64,000 nucleotides of DNA from positions 1 to 64,000 of the forward strand of contig DAITAA010000002.1 of assembly GCA_036824505.1 (NCBI GenBank), in the 5' to 3' direction. The position numbers and the translations under genes are program-made. The notes under the pieces are model-generated. The model saw nothing but the letters and a program-made list of their open reading frames with translations. It did not search any database and was not told the origin of the DNA. This DNA comes from SCUD01 sp036824505 (lineage in GTDB: Bacteria; Pseudomonadota; Gammaproteobacteria; Steroidobacterales; Steroidobacteraceae). This document shows positions 6,808 to 16,250 of this stretch, piece after piece; positions within the stretch are counted from its first letter, which is position 1, and the number at the start of each line of letters is the position of its first letter.

Positions 6808-9528
6808 CTAATCGCCGAACCTGTACGCGAAGCGCAGCCCCAGGGTGCGCGGACGCATCGGCGTTTCTGCGAGGATGAACTGCCGGTTCGTCGTAAACAG
6901 GCTCTTGTTCTCGTCGGTCAGGTTCGCGCCCTGTAATTCCAGGCTCCATTGATCCTTGGCGATGCCGACCGACGCATCGTAGGTCGTCCATGACGGCATC
7001 GTGAACTGGTTGGACTTGGTGGCCTCGCTCAGCGAGCTTGACTGGTACACGCCACCGACCTGCCAGAATACGCGGTATTCGCCCCGATCCCACTCATACC
7101 GCGCACGCAGGTTGGCCTGATACTTCGGCGAATTCGCGAGTGGATCGCCCCTTTCGCCAAAGATATTTTCCACCGGCACCTCGGTCACGCACGCGCCCAG
7201 GGGCGGACTGGGATTTTCGAAGGCGAGACAGGTAGAAGTGATCGGCTGGCCAAACCCTAGGCTGTCGGGATTGTTGTCGATCAAAGCCGGCGAATTAACG
7301 AGCTTGCTGTCGTTGTACGAGGCCGAGCCCTGGATCGTCAGCCCATCGGTCAGCTGCGCCACGAACTGCAATTCAATGCCGTTGACCTCGTATTCAGGCC
7401 CATTCAGGCCCGCGGTGAGGTTGCCGAGGCCCAGCTGCGGGGCAAAGATACCGGTCTGGACGTTCTTCCATTCCTCACGGTAGACCGCACCGTTGATCTG
7501 CAGCCGGTTATCCAGCAGCTGGGTCTTCCAGCCGAGTTCGTAGTTGGTCAGCTCGTCCGATGCATACTGCTTGGGCCTGAAATACTGATTTCTTGCGTTG
7601 CCACCAGCATCCCTGTTGGCCGGGTCGGGGTCTGGCAGGAACGCGGCAAAACCGCGGTTGAAGCCGCCCATGCGGAAGCCTTCTGACCAGGTCGCGTAGA
7701 CCATGACGTCCGGGGTCACATTCCAGCTGATGTTGGCGCGGCTCTTGAAGTCGCTGACGCTGTCGCTGTGCGGATCCTGTTCATCGAGGTTGGTGCCGTA
7801 CGGCGCGGTGACATCACCATAGCCGTATAGCGCGCCGGTGCAGGGACCCGTTTCACCGGTGCCATACACCTTGCAATAGAAGCTGCCCATGTTGGCGCCG
7901 AGCATGTTGTTGCTCTGCTCGTAGTAGCGCGTACCCGCGGTGATTGTGAGTACCTCCGGGATGAGGTCGTAGTCCAGCGAGAGGTACGCCGCCTTCTGCC
8001 TGAAGGTGCGCTGGAAATCGTCGAAGAAGCCGGTGGCCGGGTTGCGCCGGTTCGGGTTGTTCACCGAAGCGCTCTGGAATTTCGGCGCAGCCAATGGATC
8101 CAGCCACAGGAAGCAGCTGCTGGGGCCGCCCACTGAGCACTCCGGCACGCTCTTGTACAGCCACTCGGTCTCGTCGTTCAGCTCACGCTGCTCCCAGAAC
8201 AGCCCACCGATGGCGCGCAGGCGCCATTCGCTGGGTGTCGTGAAGCGCAGTTCGTGGCTCTGGTTGATGTTCTTCGTGGTGTCGTGCCAGGTGGAGGACG
8301 GTGAATAGCACTTGTCCACGGAATCGCCAGAGAAGCCGGTGCACTGGTAATAGCTCGCCCACACGCCACGCGCGTAGTTGGTGTAATCAGCGATCTGCCT
8401 GGATTCGCGCGTCAGGTAGGCGCCGCTGTACATGACACCCAGCACTCCCAACTGGCCGTTGATCGTCAACGCCGTGTTTGAAAACTTGTCACTGATGCTG
8501 GTGTCGTTGAACAGCGTCACTTCCAGATCCTTCAGCGGCTGGCCCTCGGAACCGTTGGGCAGCTGGTAGAACACGCCCGAGCTGTTCATGTCCTGGTAAC
8601 TCTGGGTCAGCAGCACATCCCAGTCATCGTTGACCTGGTACGCGAGGCCGACGCGCAGCCCCTTGTAGGTGACACCGTTGATGTCGTCCTTTGCGATGCG
8701 GAAATTGTCGATGACGATCGAGTCGGCCGGCACCGTGCCCGGCGTGCTGGCGTCGCGGTCAACATCGCAGGGTACCCCTGTAGTCCCTCCAGTCCCCGCG
8801 TTGCAGGTGCGATCCGCGATGCCATTATCCGTGGGCTGGCGCGTGAAGGTGCTGCCCACGTTGTCGATGTATCCGCCGCGGCTTTCGTTGTAGATCACCG
8901 CGCGAAGAGCCATCTTGTTGCTGATCAACGGGATGTTGAAGACCGCCTCGGCGCCGCTGTTGTCGGCGCCGTGCGCGGTTGTGCTATAGCTGCCGCTGAC
9001 CTTGCCTTCGGTCACGTCCAGCTTTGGCTTGTTGGTGATGTAGCGCAGCACGCCCGCCTGCGCCCCGGCGCCGAACAGGGTGCCCTGCGGACCCTCCAGC
9101 ACTTCGATGCGTTCCAGGTCGGCGGCATAGACGTCGAGGTTGCGGCCCGGAATCTGGGTGGACTGCTCGTCGAGGTACACGGCAACATTCGGCCAGCCGC
9201 CGACGGAGGCCTGGCCCTGGGTGCCTAGTGCGCCGACGCTCAGGCCGCGCATATAGACGACGCCCTCGCCGGGGCCTCTGGCGGCCATCGAAACGCTGGG
9301 CAGGTACTTGATGTAGTCGTCGATCGTCGAAACGTTGAGTTGGCTCAGCGTTTCGCCAGTCAAGGCCGTGATCGCGATTGGCACGTCCTGCAGGCTTTCG
9401 GAGCGCCGTGTGGCCGTAACGGTGACTTCCTCGATTCCGACGGGCGCCTCCGCAGTCTGGGCCTGGGCCGCCTGCGCCGCGCAGGCAGTCAGGATGGCAG
9501 TAACGGTGGATGCGACTTTGTAATTCAT
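6808..9528 (-). CDS. TonB-dependent outer-membrane receptor
   Basis: A 906-residue protein with a signal peptide (residues 1 to about 23, ending AAQAQ). The plug domain starts at VTVTATRRSESLQDVPIAI and continues through the PGRNLDVYAADLERIEVLEG and GPQGTLFGAGAQAGVL segments. A 22-strand barrel follows, ending in the aromatic YRFGD terminus. The VTATRR...DVPIA plug is typical of the large receptor group in Gammaproteobacteria and sphingomonads that import catabolic substrates and not siderophores. ATG at 9528 gives the signal peptide; the frame extends upstream through the intergenic region without protein character. It is divergent from the first MttB-like gene, so it may import the methylated substrate. 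That link rests only on position. Confidence 0.92.
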   Translation of the reverse strand: MNYKVASTVTAILTACAAQAAQAQTAEAPVGIEEVTVTATRRSESLQDVPIAITALTGETLSQLNVSTIDDYIKYLPSVSMAARGPGEGVVYMRGLSVGALGTQGQASVGGWPNVAVYLDEQSTQIPGRNLDVYAADLERIEVLEGPQGTLFGAGAQAGVLRYITNKPKLDVTEGKVSGSYSTTAHGADNSGAEAVFNIPLISNKMALRAVIYNESRGGYIDNVGSTFTRQPTDNGIADRTCNAGTGGTTGVPCDVDRDASTPGTVPADSIVIDNFRIAKDDINGVTYKGLRVGLAYQVNDDWDVLLTQSYQDMNSSGVFYQLPNGSEGQPLKDLEVTLFNDTSISDKFSNTALTINGQLGVLGVMYSGAYLTRESRQIADYTNYARGVWASYYQCTGFSGDSVDKCYSPSSTWHDTTKNINQSHELRFTTPSEWRLRAIGGLFWEQRELNDETEWLYKSVPECSVGGPSSCFLWLDPLAAPKFQSASVNNPNRRNPATGFFDDFQRTFRQKAAYLSLDYDLIPEVLTITAGTRYYEQSNNMLGANMGSFYCKVYGTGETGPCTGALYGYGDVTAPYGTNLDEQDPHSDSVSDFKSRANISWNVTPDVMVYATWSEGFRMGGFNRGFAAFLPDPDPANRDAGGNARNQYFRPKQYASDELTNYELGWKTQLLDNRLQINGAVYREEWKNVQTGIFAPQLGLGNLTAGLNGPEYEVNGIELQFVAQLTDGLTIQGSASYNDSKLVNSPALIDNNPDSLGFGQPITSTCLAFENPSPPLGACVTEVPVENIFGERGDPLANSPKYQANLRARYEWDRGEYRVFWQVGGVYQSSSLSEATKSNQFTMPSWTTYDASVGIAKDQWSLELQGANLTDENKSLFTTNRQFILAETPMRPRTLGLRFAYRFGD

Positions 9529-9564
9529 GCGTTCCAACCCCCTGGCGTTTGCTGTGCTTCTGAT

Positions 9565-9592
9565 ACAACTCCCGCAGCGGGCGGGATGTTGT
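9565..9592. promoter_or_regulatory. Imperfect inverted repeat in the receptor/MttB divergent region
   Basis: The sequence ACAACTCCCGC...GCGGGATGTTGT forms an imperfect inverted repeat 36 bases upstream of the receptor start. It could be an operator or an mRNA hairpin in the receptor leader. The remainder of 9529-9808 contains two related A-rich tracts (AAAAAAAGCATTGACCG at about 9704-9719 and AAAAAAAAGGCATTGCCG at about 9726-9743), which may be repeated binding half-sites. I see no convincing sigma-70 promoter in this 280-base stretch. Confidence 0.35.
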
Positions 9593-9808
9593 CGCTTTAA
9601 GTCGGTTGCCCCTGGACCCGTGCATTTATATTCCCCGGATCCGGCGATGACAAGAGAAATGCTTAACCGTTGAATTGCTTGGCCGTCCGCAGGGGTTATC
9701 CGAAAAAAAGCATTGACCGGAGCGCAAAAAAAAGGCATTGCCGTCACTGTGGCAGATGCGCCACGCTTCGCTGGTAAACAGCTTGGCAGCCCCTGGAGTT
9801 GCAGAGCC

Positions 9809-11365
9809 ATGACTGAAAGCGAAACCAGCAACCCAAGGCGCGGCCGTCGCCGCCCCGGCGCGCAGCCGACCGGCGGGGCAGTCATCGACCGGTCTCGCGC
9901 CTACCGGCATATGGAGAACCCCTTCGAGCCGCTGCGGATCTATTCCGACGACCAGGTCGCGGCCATCCACGAGGCCGCACTGATCCTGCTGGAAACCCAG
10001 GGGATGAAGGTGCTGTCCACCGAGGCGCGCCGGCGCTATGCGGCAGGTGGCGCCAGCGTCGATGAGAGCACGCTGGTCGTGCGCATCGATCGCGAGCTGG
10101 TGGCGCAGTCGCTGGCGAGCGCACCGCGCAGCTTCATGATCCACTCGACGAATCCCGAATGGCATGTGACGGTCGGCGGCAGGCACGTGTTGCTGGCGCC
10201 GACCTCGGGTCCGCCCAACATCATGGACATCGTCGGCGGCCGTCGTGCGGGCACGCTCGAGGATTTCTGCAACCTGATCAAGCTGTGCCAGAGCTTCGAC
10301 GTCATCCACGTGCTCGGCGGCGCGGTCGAGCCTCAGGACAGCCCGGTGCACCTGCGCCACTTCGATACGACGCGTTCGCAGTTGCTGCTCTCCGACAAGA
10401 TCCCGCTGGTGTTCGCGCGCGGCCACCAGCAGATCGCCGACTGCTTCGAGTTGATCCGGATCGCGCATGGCGTGAGCGCGGAGGAGTTCAGGCAGCGCGC
10501 CTACACCTACACGGTCATCAATACCAACTCTCCGCTGCAGCTCGACGTCCCGATGGCCGAGGGCATCGTGGATTTCGCCGCCGCAGGTCAGGTGCTGATC
10601 ATCACGCCATTCACGCTGGCAGGCGCGATGGCGCCGGTGACGCTCACGGGCGCGCTGACGCTCGCCCATGCGGAAGCGCTCGCCGGGCTCACGCTCGCGC
10701 AGATCGTGCGGCCGGGGACGCCGATCATCTATGGCAGTTTCACGTCGAATGTGGACATGAAATCGGGCTCGCCTGCGTTTGGCACGCCCGAATACGTCAA
10801 GGCATCTTTCGGCGCCGGCCAGCTTGCCCGTCACATCGGGCTGCCATGGCGATCGTCGAATGCTACGGCGTCGAACACGCCCGATGCCCAGGCCGCGTAC
10901 GAGGCGCAGATGAGCCTGTGGGGCGCGCTGATGGGCGGCTGCAACTTCATGCTGCACGCCGCCGGCTGGGTCGAGGGCGGCCTGTCGACGTCCTATGAGA
11001 AATTCATCATGGACGTCGAGATGCTGCAGATGTTCGCCGAGATCTTCCAGCCGGTACCAGCCGATGCGGCCGCGATCGCGCTGGAGGCGATTGCCGAGGT
11101 CGGTTACGGCGGGCACTTCTTCGGCTGTGCGCACACGATGGAACGCTATCGCAACGCGTTCTATGCGCCGTTGATCTCGGACTGGCGCAATTACGGCAAC
11201 TGGTTCAACGACGGCGCCAGGACCGCGACCGAGCGGGCCCACACCGTGTGGCAGGATACGCTCGCGCGCTACACGGCACCGCCACGCGATGCGGCATTGG
11301 TCGAGGCGCTCAACGCGTACATCGACCGGCGTGCGGGAGAGGGCGGTGCGCCGCCCGTCAGCTGA
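9809..11365 (+). CDS. MttB-superfamily methyltransferase, non-pyrrolysine (first copy)
   Basis: A 518-residue member of the trimethylamine methyltransferase family (COG5598 type). Diagnostic segments are TPFTLAGAMAPVTLTGAL, YGSFTSNVDMKSGSPAFGTP and NASNTPDAQAAYEAQ-like text (here SSNATASNTPDAQAAYEA). The frame is open with no internal TAG, so there is no pyrrolysine codon. It therefore belongs with relatives such as MtgB that demethylate quaternary amines (for example glycine betaine) onto a corrinoid protein. ATG at 9809 has GGAG upstream. The FAD/GcvT gene follows 19 bases downstream on the same strand, so the two are likely co-transcribed. The corrinoid partner is probably the protein at 1-568. 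Substrate identity is inference. Confidence 0.88.
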   Translation: MTESETSNPRRGRRRPGAQPTGGAVIDRSRAYRHMENPFEPLRIYSDDQVAAIHEAALILLETQGMKVLSTEARRRYAAGGASVDESTLVVRIDRELVAQSLASAPRSFMIHSTNPEWHVTVGGRHVLLAPTSGPPNIMDIVGGRRAGTLEDFCNLIKLCQSFDVIHVLGGAVEPQDSPVHLRHFDTTRSQLLLSDKIPLVFARGHQQIADCFELIRIAHGVSAEEFRQRAYTYTVINTNSPLQLDVPMAEGIVDFAAAGQVLIITPFTLAGAMAPVTLTGALTLAHAEALAGLTLAQIVRPGTPIIYGSFTSNVDMKSGSPAFGTPEYVKASFGAGQLARHIGLPWRSSNATASNTPDAQAAYEAQMSLWGALMGGCNFMLHAAGWVEGGLSTSYEKFIMDVEMLQMFAEIFQPVPADAAAIALEAIAEVGYGGHFFGCAHTMERYRNAFYAPLISDWRNYGNWFNDGARTATERAHTVWQDTLARYTAPPRDAALVEALNAYIDRRAGEGGAPPVS

Positions 11366-11384
11366 GGATTCATCGGGGAACGCC

Positions 11385-13796
11385 ATGCGGAACCATGTGA
11401 AGGTGGCGGTGATCGGCGGCGGCGTCGTGGGCGTGAGCGTCCTTTATCACCTGACCAAGGCCGGCTGGAAGGACGTCCTGCTGATCGAGCGGGCGGAACT
11501 GACTTCGGGATCCACCTGGCACGCCGCCGGTGGCATGCACACCGTGAACGGCGATCCGAACGTCGCCAAGCTGCAGCAGTACACGATCAAGCTCTACCAG
11601 GAAATCGAAGCCGTCTCCGGGGTTTCCTGCGGCATGCACGTCACGGGCGGACTCATGCTGGCCGGCACGCCGGAGCGGGTCGACTGGCTCAGGATGGTGC
11701 AGGCGCGTGGCCGCTATCTCGGCATGGATCTCGAACTGATTTCGGCGGCGGAGGCCGCCAGGTTGCATCCGCTGCTCGAGGAAAAGCACTTCCTCGGGGC
11801 GATCTATGACCCGATCGAGGGGCACATCGATCCGTATGGCGTCACCAATGCTTACGCCAAGTCGGCGCAGATCGGCGGTGCGGAGATCGTGCGTCACAAT
11901 CGCGTGGTCGACACCCGGCAGCGCGCCGATGGCAGCTGGGACGTGATCACGGAACAGGGGACGGTGCACGCCGAGCACGTAGTGAATGCCGGCGGACTGT
12001 GGGCGCGCGAGGTGGGCCGCTTCGTCGGCCTGGAACTGCCGATCCTCGCGATGGAGCACCAGTACTTCATTACCGAGGACCTGCCGGAACTCGCGGGCCG
12101 GAAGGAATTGATGCACGCCATCGATTTCGAGGCCGAGATCTACATGCGCCAGGAGCGCGGCGGCATGCTGCTTGGCAGCTACGAGAGGGCGGGCGTGCCG
12201 TGGTCGCCGCACACGACGCCCTGGGACTTCGGCCCGGACCTGTTGCCGAACGATCTCGAACGCATTGCGCCGAGTCTCGAAGTCGCTTTCCGGCATTTCC
12301 CGCGCCTCGAAAGCGCGGGCATCAAGAAGATCGTCAACGGTCCGTTCACGTTCGCGCCAGACGGCAACCCGCTGGTCGGGCCGGTGCGCGGTTTACGCAA
12401 TTACTGGGTGGCCTGCGGCGTCATGGCCGGATTCTGCCAGGGTGGCGGAGTCGGCCTCACGCTCGCCAACTGGATCGTGGAAGGCGATCCGGGCGCCGAT
12501 GTGTGGGCGATGGATATTGCCCGCTATGGCGACTGGGCTACGCGTCCGTACACCAACGCCAAGGTGCGCGAGAATTATTCGCGACGCTTCCAGATCCGCT
12601 TCCCGACCGAGGAACTCGAAGCCGCGCGCCCGCTGCGCACGACGCCGATCTACGAAAAACTCCAGGTGCAGAATGCCGTCTTCGGCGACTACTGCAGCCT
12701 CGAGCACCCGCTGTGGTTCGCGCCGAAGGGCACGCCCGCACGCGAAGTCGCGACATTCCGGCGCTCGAACGCGCACGCGGCGGTCGGAGACGAGTGTCGG
12801 GCAGTCCGCGAGGCTGTGGGCCTGCTGGAGATTTCGAACTACGGCAAGTTCGAGGTCACCGGGCCGGGTGCAGCGGACTGGCTGGCCCGGATCATGGCCT
12901 GTCGCGTGCCGGCCGTCGGTCGCATCGCATTGTCGCCGATGCTCAACGAGCGGGGCCGCCTGATCGGCGATTTCACCTTGTGCCGCATTTCTGCCGAGCG
13001 TTTCTTCGTGGTCGGAACCTACGCTGCCGAGACTTACTATATGCGCTGGTTCGAGCGCCACCTGCCGCCCAGCGGTGTCACGGTGCGTCCCTGCGCAATG
13101 GAGTACCTGGGCTTGTCGGTCGCGGGCCCACAATCACGTGCGGTGCTTGCCTCACTCGTGGATCGCGACCTCTCGAGCGTGGCATTTCCGTTCATGTCAT
13201 TCGCGAAGATGGATGTCGGCATGGTGCCGGCGTTCGTGGGCCGCATCTCGTTCACGGGCGACCTGGGCTATGAGCTTTGGGTGACGGCGGACTATCAGCG
13301 GGCGCTGTATGACCTGCTCTGGCAGGCCGGACAGCAGCATGGCATCCGCAATTTCGGCGGCCGTGCGCTCAATGCATTGCGGCTCGAGAAGAGCTTCGGC
13401 ACCTGGGCCCGCGAGTTCCGCCCGATCTACGGCCCTTACGAAGCGGGCCTCGGCCGCTTTATCCATCTCGACAAGCCCGATTTCGTGGGTCGTGCCGCTG
13501 CCGCTGCCGAAAAAGCGAAGGGCGGCGAGCGCCGGCTCATCACGCTCGCCGTCGAAGCCAAGGATGCCGACGCGATCGGCGATGAGCCGATCTGGCACGG
13601 CGACCGCGTGGTCGGCTGGGTGACATCGGGCGGCTTTGGGCACAGCGTCGGCAAGTCGATTGCGCTCGGCTATGTCGAGAATGCAGTGGCGGCGGAGAAG
13701 TCGGGCTTCGCAGTGGAACTGATCGGCGAGCGCCGGCCGGCGCTGCGATCCGACGAGGCGCTGTTTGATCCCAAGGGCCTGCGCATGCGCGCGTGA
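11385..13796 (+). CDS. Dimethylglycine/sarcosine dehydrogenase-like FAD oxidoreductase with GcvT domain (paralogue 1)
   Basis: An 803-residue two-domain protein. The N-terminal DAO-type FAD domain has the dinucleotide motif VIGGGVVG at residues 9-16 and the segment STWHAAG with His46, the histidine that binds FAD covalently in dimethylglycine dehydrogenase. From about residue 470 a GcvT-like aminomethyltransferase domain follows (NYGKFEVTGPGAADWL, then LNERGRLIGDFTL, then SFTGDLGYELWV). In the family, amine oxidation releases an iminium carbon that the folate domain captures as methylene-tetrahydrofolate. ATG at 11385 has GGGGAA upstream. It is coupled to the MttB-like gene before it and converges with a paralogue whose end mirrors its own. 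Likely substrates are dimethylglycine, sarcosine or another N-methyl amino acid. Confidence 0.88.
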   Translation: MRNHVKVAVIGGGVVGVSVLYHLTKAGWKDVLLIERAELTSGSTWHAAGGMHTVNGDPNVAKLQQYTIKLYQEIEAVSGVSCGMHVTGGLMLAGTPERVDWLRMVQARGRYLGMDLELISAAEAARLHPLLEEKHFLGAIYDPIEGHIDPYGVTNAYAKSAQIGGAEIVRHNRVVDTRQRADGSWDVITEQGTVHAEHVVNAGGLWAREVGRFVGLELPILAMEHQYFITEDLPELAGRKELMHAIDFEAEIYMRQERGGMLLGSYERAGVPWSPHTTPWDFGPDLLPNDLERIAPSLEVAFRHFPRLESAGIKKIVNGPFTFAPDGNPLVGPVRGLRNYWVACGVMAGFCQGGGVGLTLANWIVEGDPGADVWAMDIARYGDWATRPYTNAKVRENYSRRFQIRFPTEELEAARPLRTTPIYEKLQVQNAVFGDYCSLEHPLWFAPKGTPAREVATFRRSNAHAAVGDECRAVREAVGLLEISNYGKFEVTGPGAADWLARIMACRVPAVGRIALSPMLNERGRLIGDFTLCRISAERFFVVGTYAAETYYMRWFERHLPPSGVTVRPCAMEYLGLSVAGPQSRAVLASLVDRDLSSVAFPFMSFAKMDVGMVPAFVGRISFTGDLGYELWVTADYQRALYDLLWQAGQQHGIRNFGGRALNALRLEKSFGTWAREFRPIYGPYEAGLGRFIHLDKPDFVGRAAAAAEKAKGGERRLITLAVEAKDADAIGDEPIWHGDRVVGWVTSGGFGHSVGKSIALGYVENAVAAEKSGFAVELIGERRPALRSDEALFDPKGLRMRA

Positions 13797-13824
13797 ACCG
13801 CGGCAGCAAACGCCTCACGCGCGC
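13787..13824. other. Perfect 10-bp inverted repeat made by the two converging paralogue ends
   Basis: GCGCGCGTGA at 13787-13796 pairs exactly with TCACGCGCGC at 13815-13824. Each arm is the last three codons of one dehydrogenase gene, ending in Arg-Ala-stop. The palindrome therefore follows from two homologous genes ending head to head. It can form a hairpin in both transcripts but has no T tract, so a bidirectional terminator role is only possible. Confidence 0.6.
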
Positions 13825-16244
13825 AGTCGCGCATTCTCAGGATCGAACAAGGGCTCCCGGCCGACGACCGCAGCGCGTCGCTCACCCAGAATCTCGACCT
13901 CGAGCACCTTTCCCGGCACCGCGAGATCCGCACGCAGGTAGGCGAGCGCGATGCTCTGCTTGAGCCGGTAGCCATAGCCGCCCGACGTGACGAGCCCCGC
14001 TTGCTGGTCGGCGTCGTAGACGATCGAGACGGCTGCAGCGTCGGCGTCGGTGGCATCGACGATCAGCGGCACGAATCGTTCGCGCGGACCCGTCGCCGCC
14101 TCGCGCCGCAGCGCCTCCTGGCCGATGAAACCGCCCGGCTTGTCGAGTTTCACGAAACGATCGAGCGACGCCATGAACGGCGTGTACTCGGTCGTCAGAT
14201 CGCCTTTCCAGGCCCGGTAGCATTTCTCCAGCCGCAGGCTGTCCATCGCATAGAGGCCGTAATCGGCGATGCCAAACTTTTGGCCGGCCTCCCAGATCAG
14301 GTCGTACGCGGACAGCAGATGCTCCGCGGGAATGTGCAGCTCCCAGCCGAGTTCGCCGACGTAGTTGACCCGAAGCGCGATCGCCTGCGTGTAGCCGATC
14401 CCGATCGTGCGCATCGTCAGCCACGGGAATGCCTCATTCGAGAGGTCCGCCGTGGTCACGAGCGACAGCAGTTCGCGCGATTGCGGCCCGACCACGATCA
14501 GCGACCCGTAACGCGCGGAGAGATTCTCGATGCGCACGGCACTGCCGTCGGCAGGCAGGTGCGAACGCAGCCAATGTTCGTCGTGGCGCTCTCCAGCGGC
14601 CGCGCTGATCAGCCAGTAGCGATCCGCCCCCAGGTTCGTCAGCGTCATCTCCGTGACGATGCCGCCGGTCTCGGCGCAGAAATAGTTGAGTGCGGTGCGG
14701 CCGGGACGCGGCACGGTGCCCGCCACCATATGGTCGAGCCACGCCGTCGCGCCCGCGCCCGTGACCTCGAATTTCGTGAAGCCCGGCAGGTCCAGCACCG
14801 CCACCCGCTTGTGCACGGCCTCGCACTCGCGCGCGATCGCGGCATGCCAGCCGGGCCTGCGAAATGAAACCTCGGGCAGGTTCTTCGGATCGTCCGGATG
14901 CGGAAAGTACACGGCGCGCTCCCAGCCGCCGCGCGCGCCGAAACGGGCGCCCTTGGCTGCGAGCCGCAGGTACGCCGGTGAGCACTTCGCTGGCCGGCCC
15001 GCCGGCCGCTCCTCGGCCGGATAGCCGATGCCGTATTCGTGCTGGTAGGTCTCGATGGCTTTCGCGAGCACGTACTTCCGGTTGGCGAACTCGAGGTAAC
15101 GCCGCGAGTCGAACGGCCACACGTCCCATTCCGGCTGCCCGTGCGCCACCCACTCGGCGATGATCTTGCCGGCGCCGCCGGCCTGCGCGATGCCGAAGGT
15201 GAAGGCGCAGCAGTGAAAGAACCCCGGCAGTCCCGGCGCAGGTCCGAGCAGCGGATTGCCGTCCGGCGCGTAGGGAATCGGGCCATTGATCACCCGTTTG
15301 ACACCGGCGGTGCCGAGGATCGGAACGCGCTCGCACGCGGCCTCGATGTATTTCTCGAGCCGGCCGAGGTCGTCGTCGAACAGCTGGTTGGCGAACTCGT
15401 CCGGTATGCCATCGAGCCAGTGCGCCTTCGCCTGCCACTCGTAGGGTCCGAGAATCAGGCCGTGCCGTTCCTGGCGCATGTAATAGCTGACGTCGGGATC
15501 GCGCAAGAGCGGCAGGCGGACAGCGCCGCGCTCCACCAGGGCCGGAATGTCCTCGGTGAGCAGGTACTGGTGCGCCAGCGTTACGATCGGCAGGTACACG
15601 CCGACCATGGCCGCGACTTCACCGCCGCGATAACCCGCCGCATTGATGACCAACTCGGCCTGGATGACGCCGCGATTCGTGTGCACCCGCCATTCGCCGG
15701 AGTTCAGGCGCTCGATGGCCGTTACGCGTGTGTTCCGGTAGATCTGCGCGCCCGCGTCGCGCGCGCCCTTGGCGAGGGCCTGTGTGAGTTGTGCCGGGTC
15801 AATGTCGCCGTCGCAGGGGTCGTACAGGCCGGCCCGGATGTCGTCGGTCGTCACGAAGGGATGACGCTCGCGGATTTCCGCCGGGCTCAGCATTTCGAAC
15901 TCGATGCCCTGCGCGTGTGCCTGCGAGACGACATGCCGGAACTCGTCGACCCGGTCGCGCGTGTGCGCGAGGCGGACGCTGCCGGTCACGTGATAGTTCA
16001 TTTCATAGCCGACGCGCGGGCCCAGCTCGGCGTACAGCCGCGTGCTGTGGCGCTGCAGCTTGATCACGTTCCACGAGGTCGAGAAGTTCGGGCAATTGCC
16101 TGCCGCGTGCCACGTCGATCCGGCCGTCAGTTCGTCGCGTTCGATCAGCACGGCATCGGTGATGCCGAGTTGCGTCAGGTGGTAGAGGGCGCTGCAGCCG
16201 ACCACGCCGCCGCCGATCACGATCACCCGGGCGTGAGTCTTCAT
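13815..16244 (-). CDS. Dimethylglycine/sarcosine dehydrogenase-like FAD oxidoreductase with GcvT domain (paralogue 2)
   Basis: An 809-residue paralogue of the neighbouring genes. It has VIGGGVVG at residues 9-16 and STWHAAG with the presumed covalent-FAD His46. An FAO-type linker region begins near residue 370. The C-terminal folate domain includes FTKFEVTGAGATAWLDHM, NYVGELGWELHIP and DSLRLEKCYRAWKGDL. ATG at 16244 is preceded by AAGGAGCT, which lies inside the last codons of paralogue 3, six bases upstream. The two are therefore tightly coupled in one minus-strand operon beginning with the second MttB-like gene. The substrate probably differs from that of paralogues 1 and 3, since the residues after the flavin histidine differ (NCPNF here, GMHTV and LVGQL in the others). 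Confidence 0.88.
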   Translation of the reverse strand: MKTHARVIVIGGGVVGCSALYHLTQLGITDAVLIERDELTAGSTWHAAGNCPNFSTSWNVIKLQRHSTRLYAELGPRVGYEMNYHVTGSVRLAHTRDRVDEFRHVVSQAHAQGIEFEMLSPAEIRERHPFVTTDDIRAGLYDPCDGDIDPAQLTQALAKGARDAGAQIYRNTRVTAIERLNSGEWRVHTNRGVIQAELVINAAGYRGGEVAAMVGVYLPIVTLAHQYLLTEDIPALVERGAVRLPLLRDPDVSYYMRQERHGLILGPYEWQAKAHWLDGIPDEFANQLFDDDLGRLEKYIEAACERVPILGTAGVKRVINGPIPYAPDGNPLLGPAPGLPGFFHCCAFTFGIAQAGGAGKIIAEWVAHGQPEWDVWPFDSRRYLEFANRKYVLAKAIETYQHEYGIGYPAEERPAGRPAKCSPAYLRLAAKGARFGARGGWERAVYFPHPDDPKNLPEVSFRRPGWHAAIARECEAVHKRVAVLDLPGFTKFEVTGAGATAWLDHMVAGTVPRPGRTALNYFCAETGGIVTEMTLTNLGADRYWLISAAAGERHDEHWLRSHLPADGSAVRIENLSARYGSLIVVGPQSRELLSLVTTADLSNEAFPWLTMRTIGIGYTQAIALRVNYVGELGWELHIPAEHLLSAYDLIWEAGQKFGIADYGLYAMDSLRLEKCYRAWKGDLTTEYTPFMASLDRFVKLDKPGGFIGQEALRREAATGPRERFVPLIVDATDADAAAVSIVYDADQQAGLVTSGGYGYRLKQSIALAYLRADLAVPGKVLEVEILGERRAAVVGREPLFDPENARLRA

Positions 16245-16250
16245 GCGGGT

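Noticed and set aside
9809..11365. Possible pyrrolysine-containing MttB
   Set aside because: The frame has no in-frame TAG before its end, and no pyl genes are seen; it is a non-pyrrolysine homologue.
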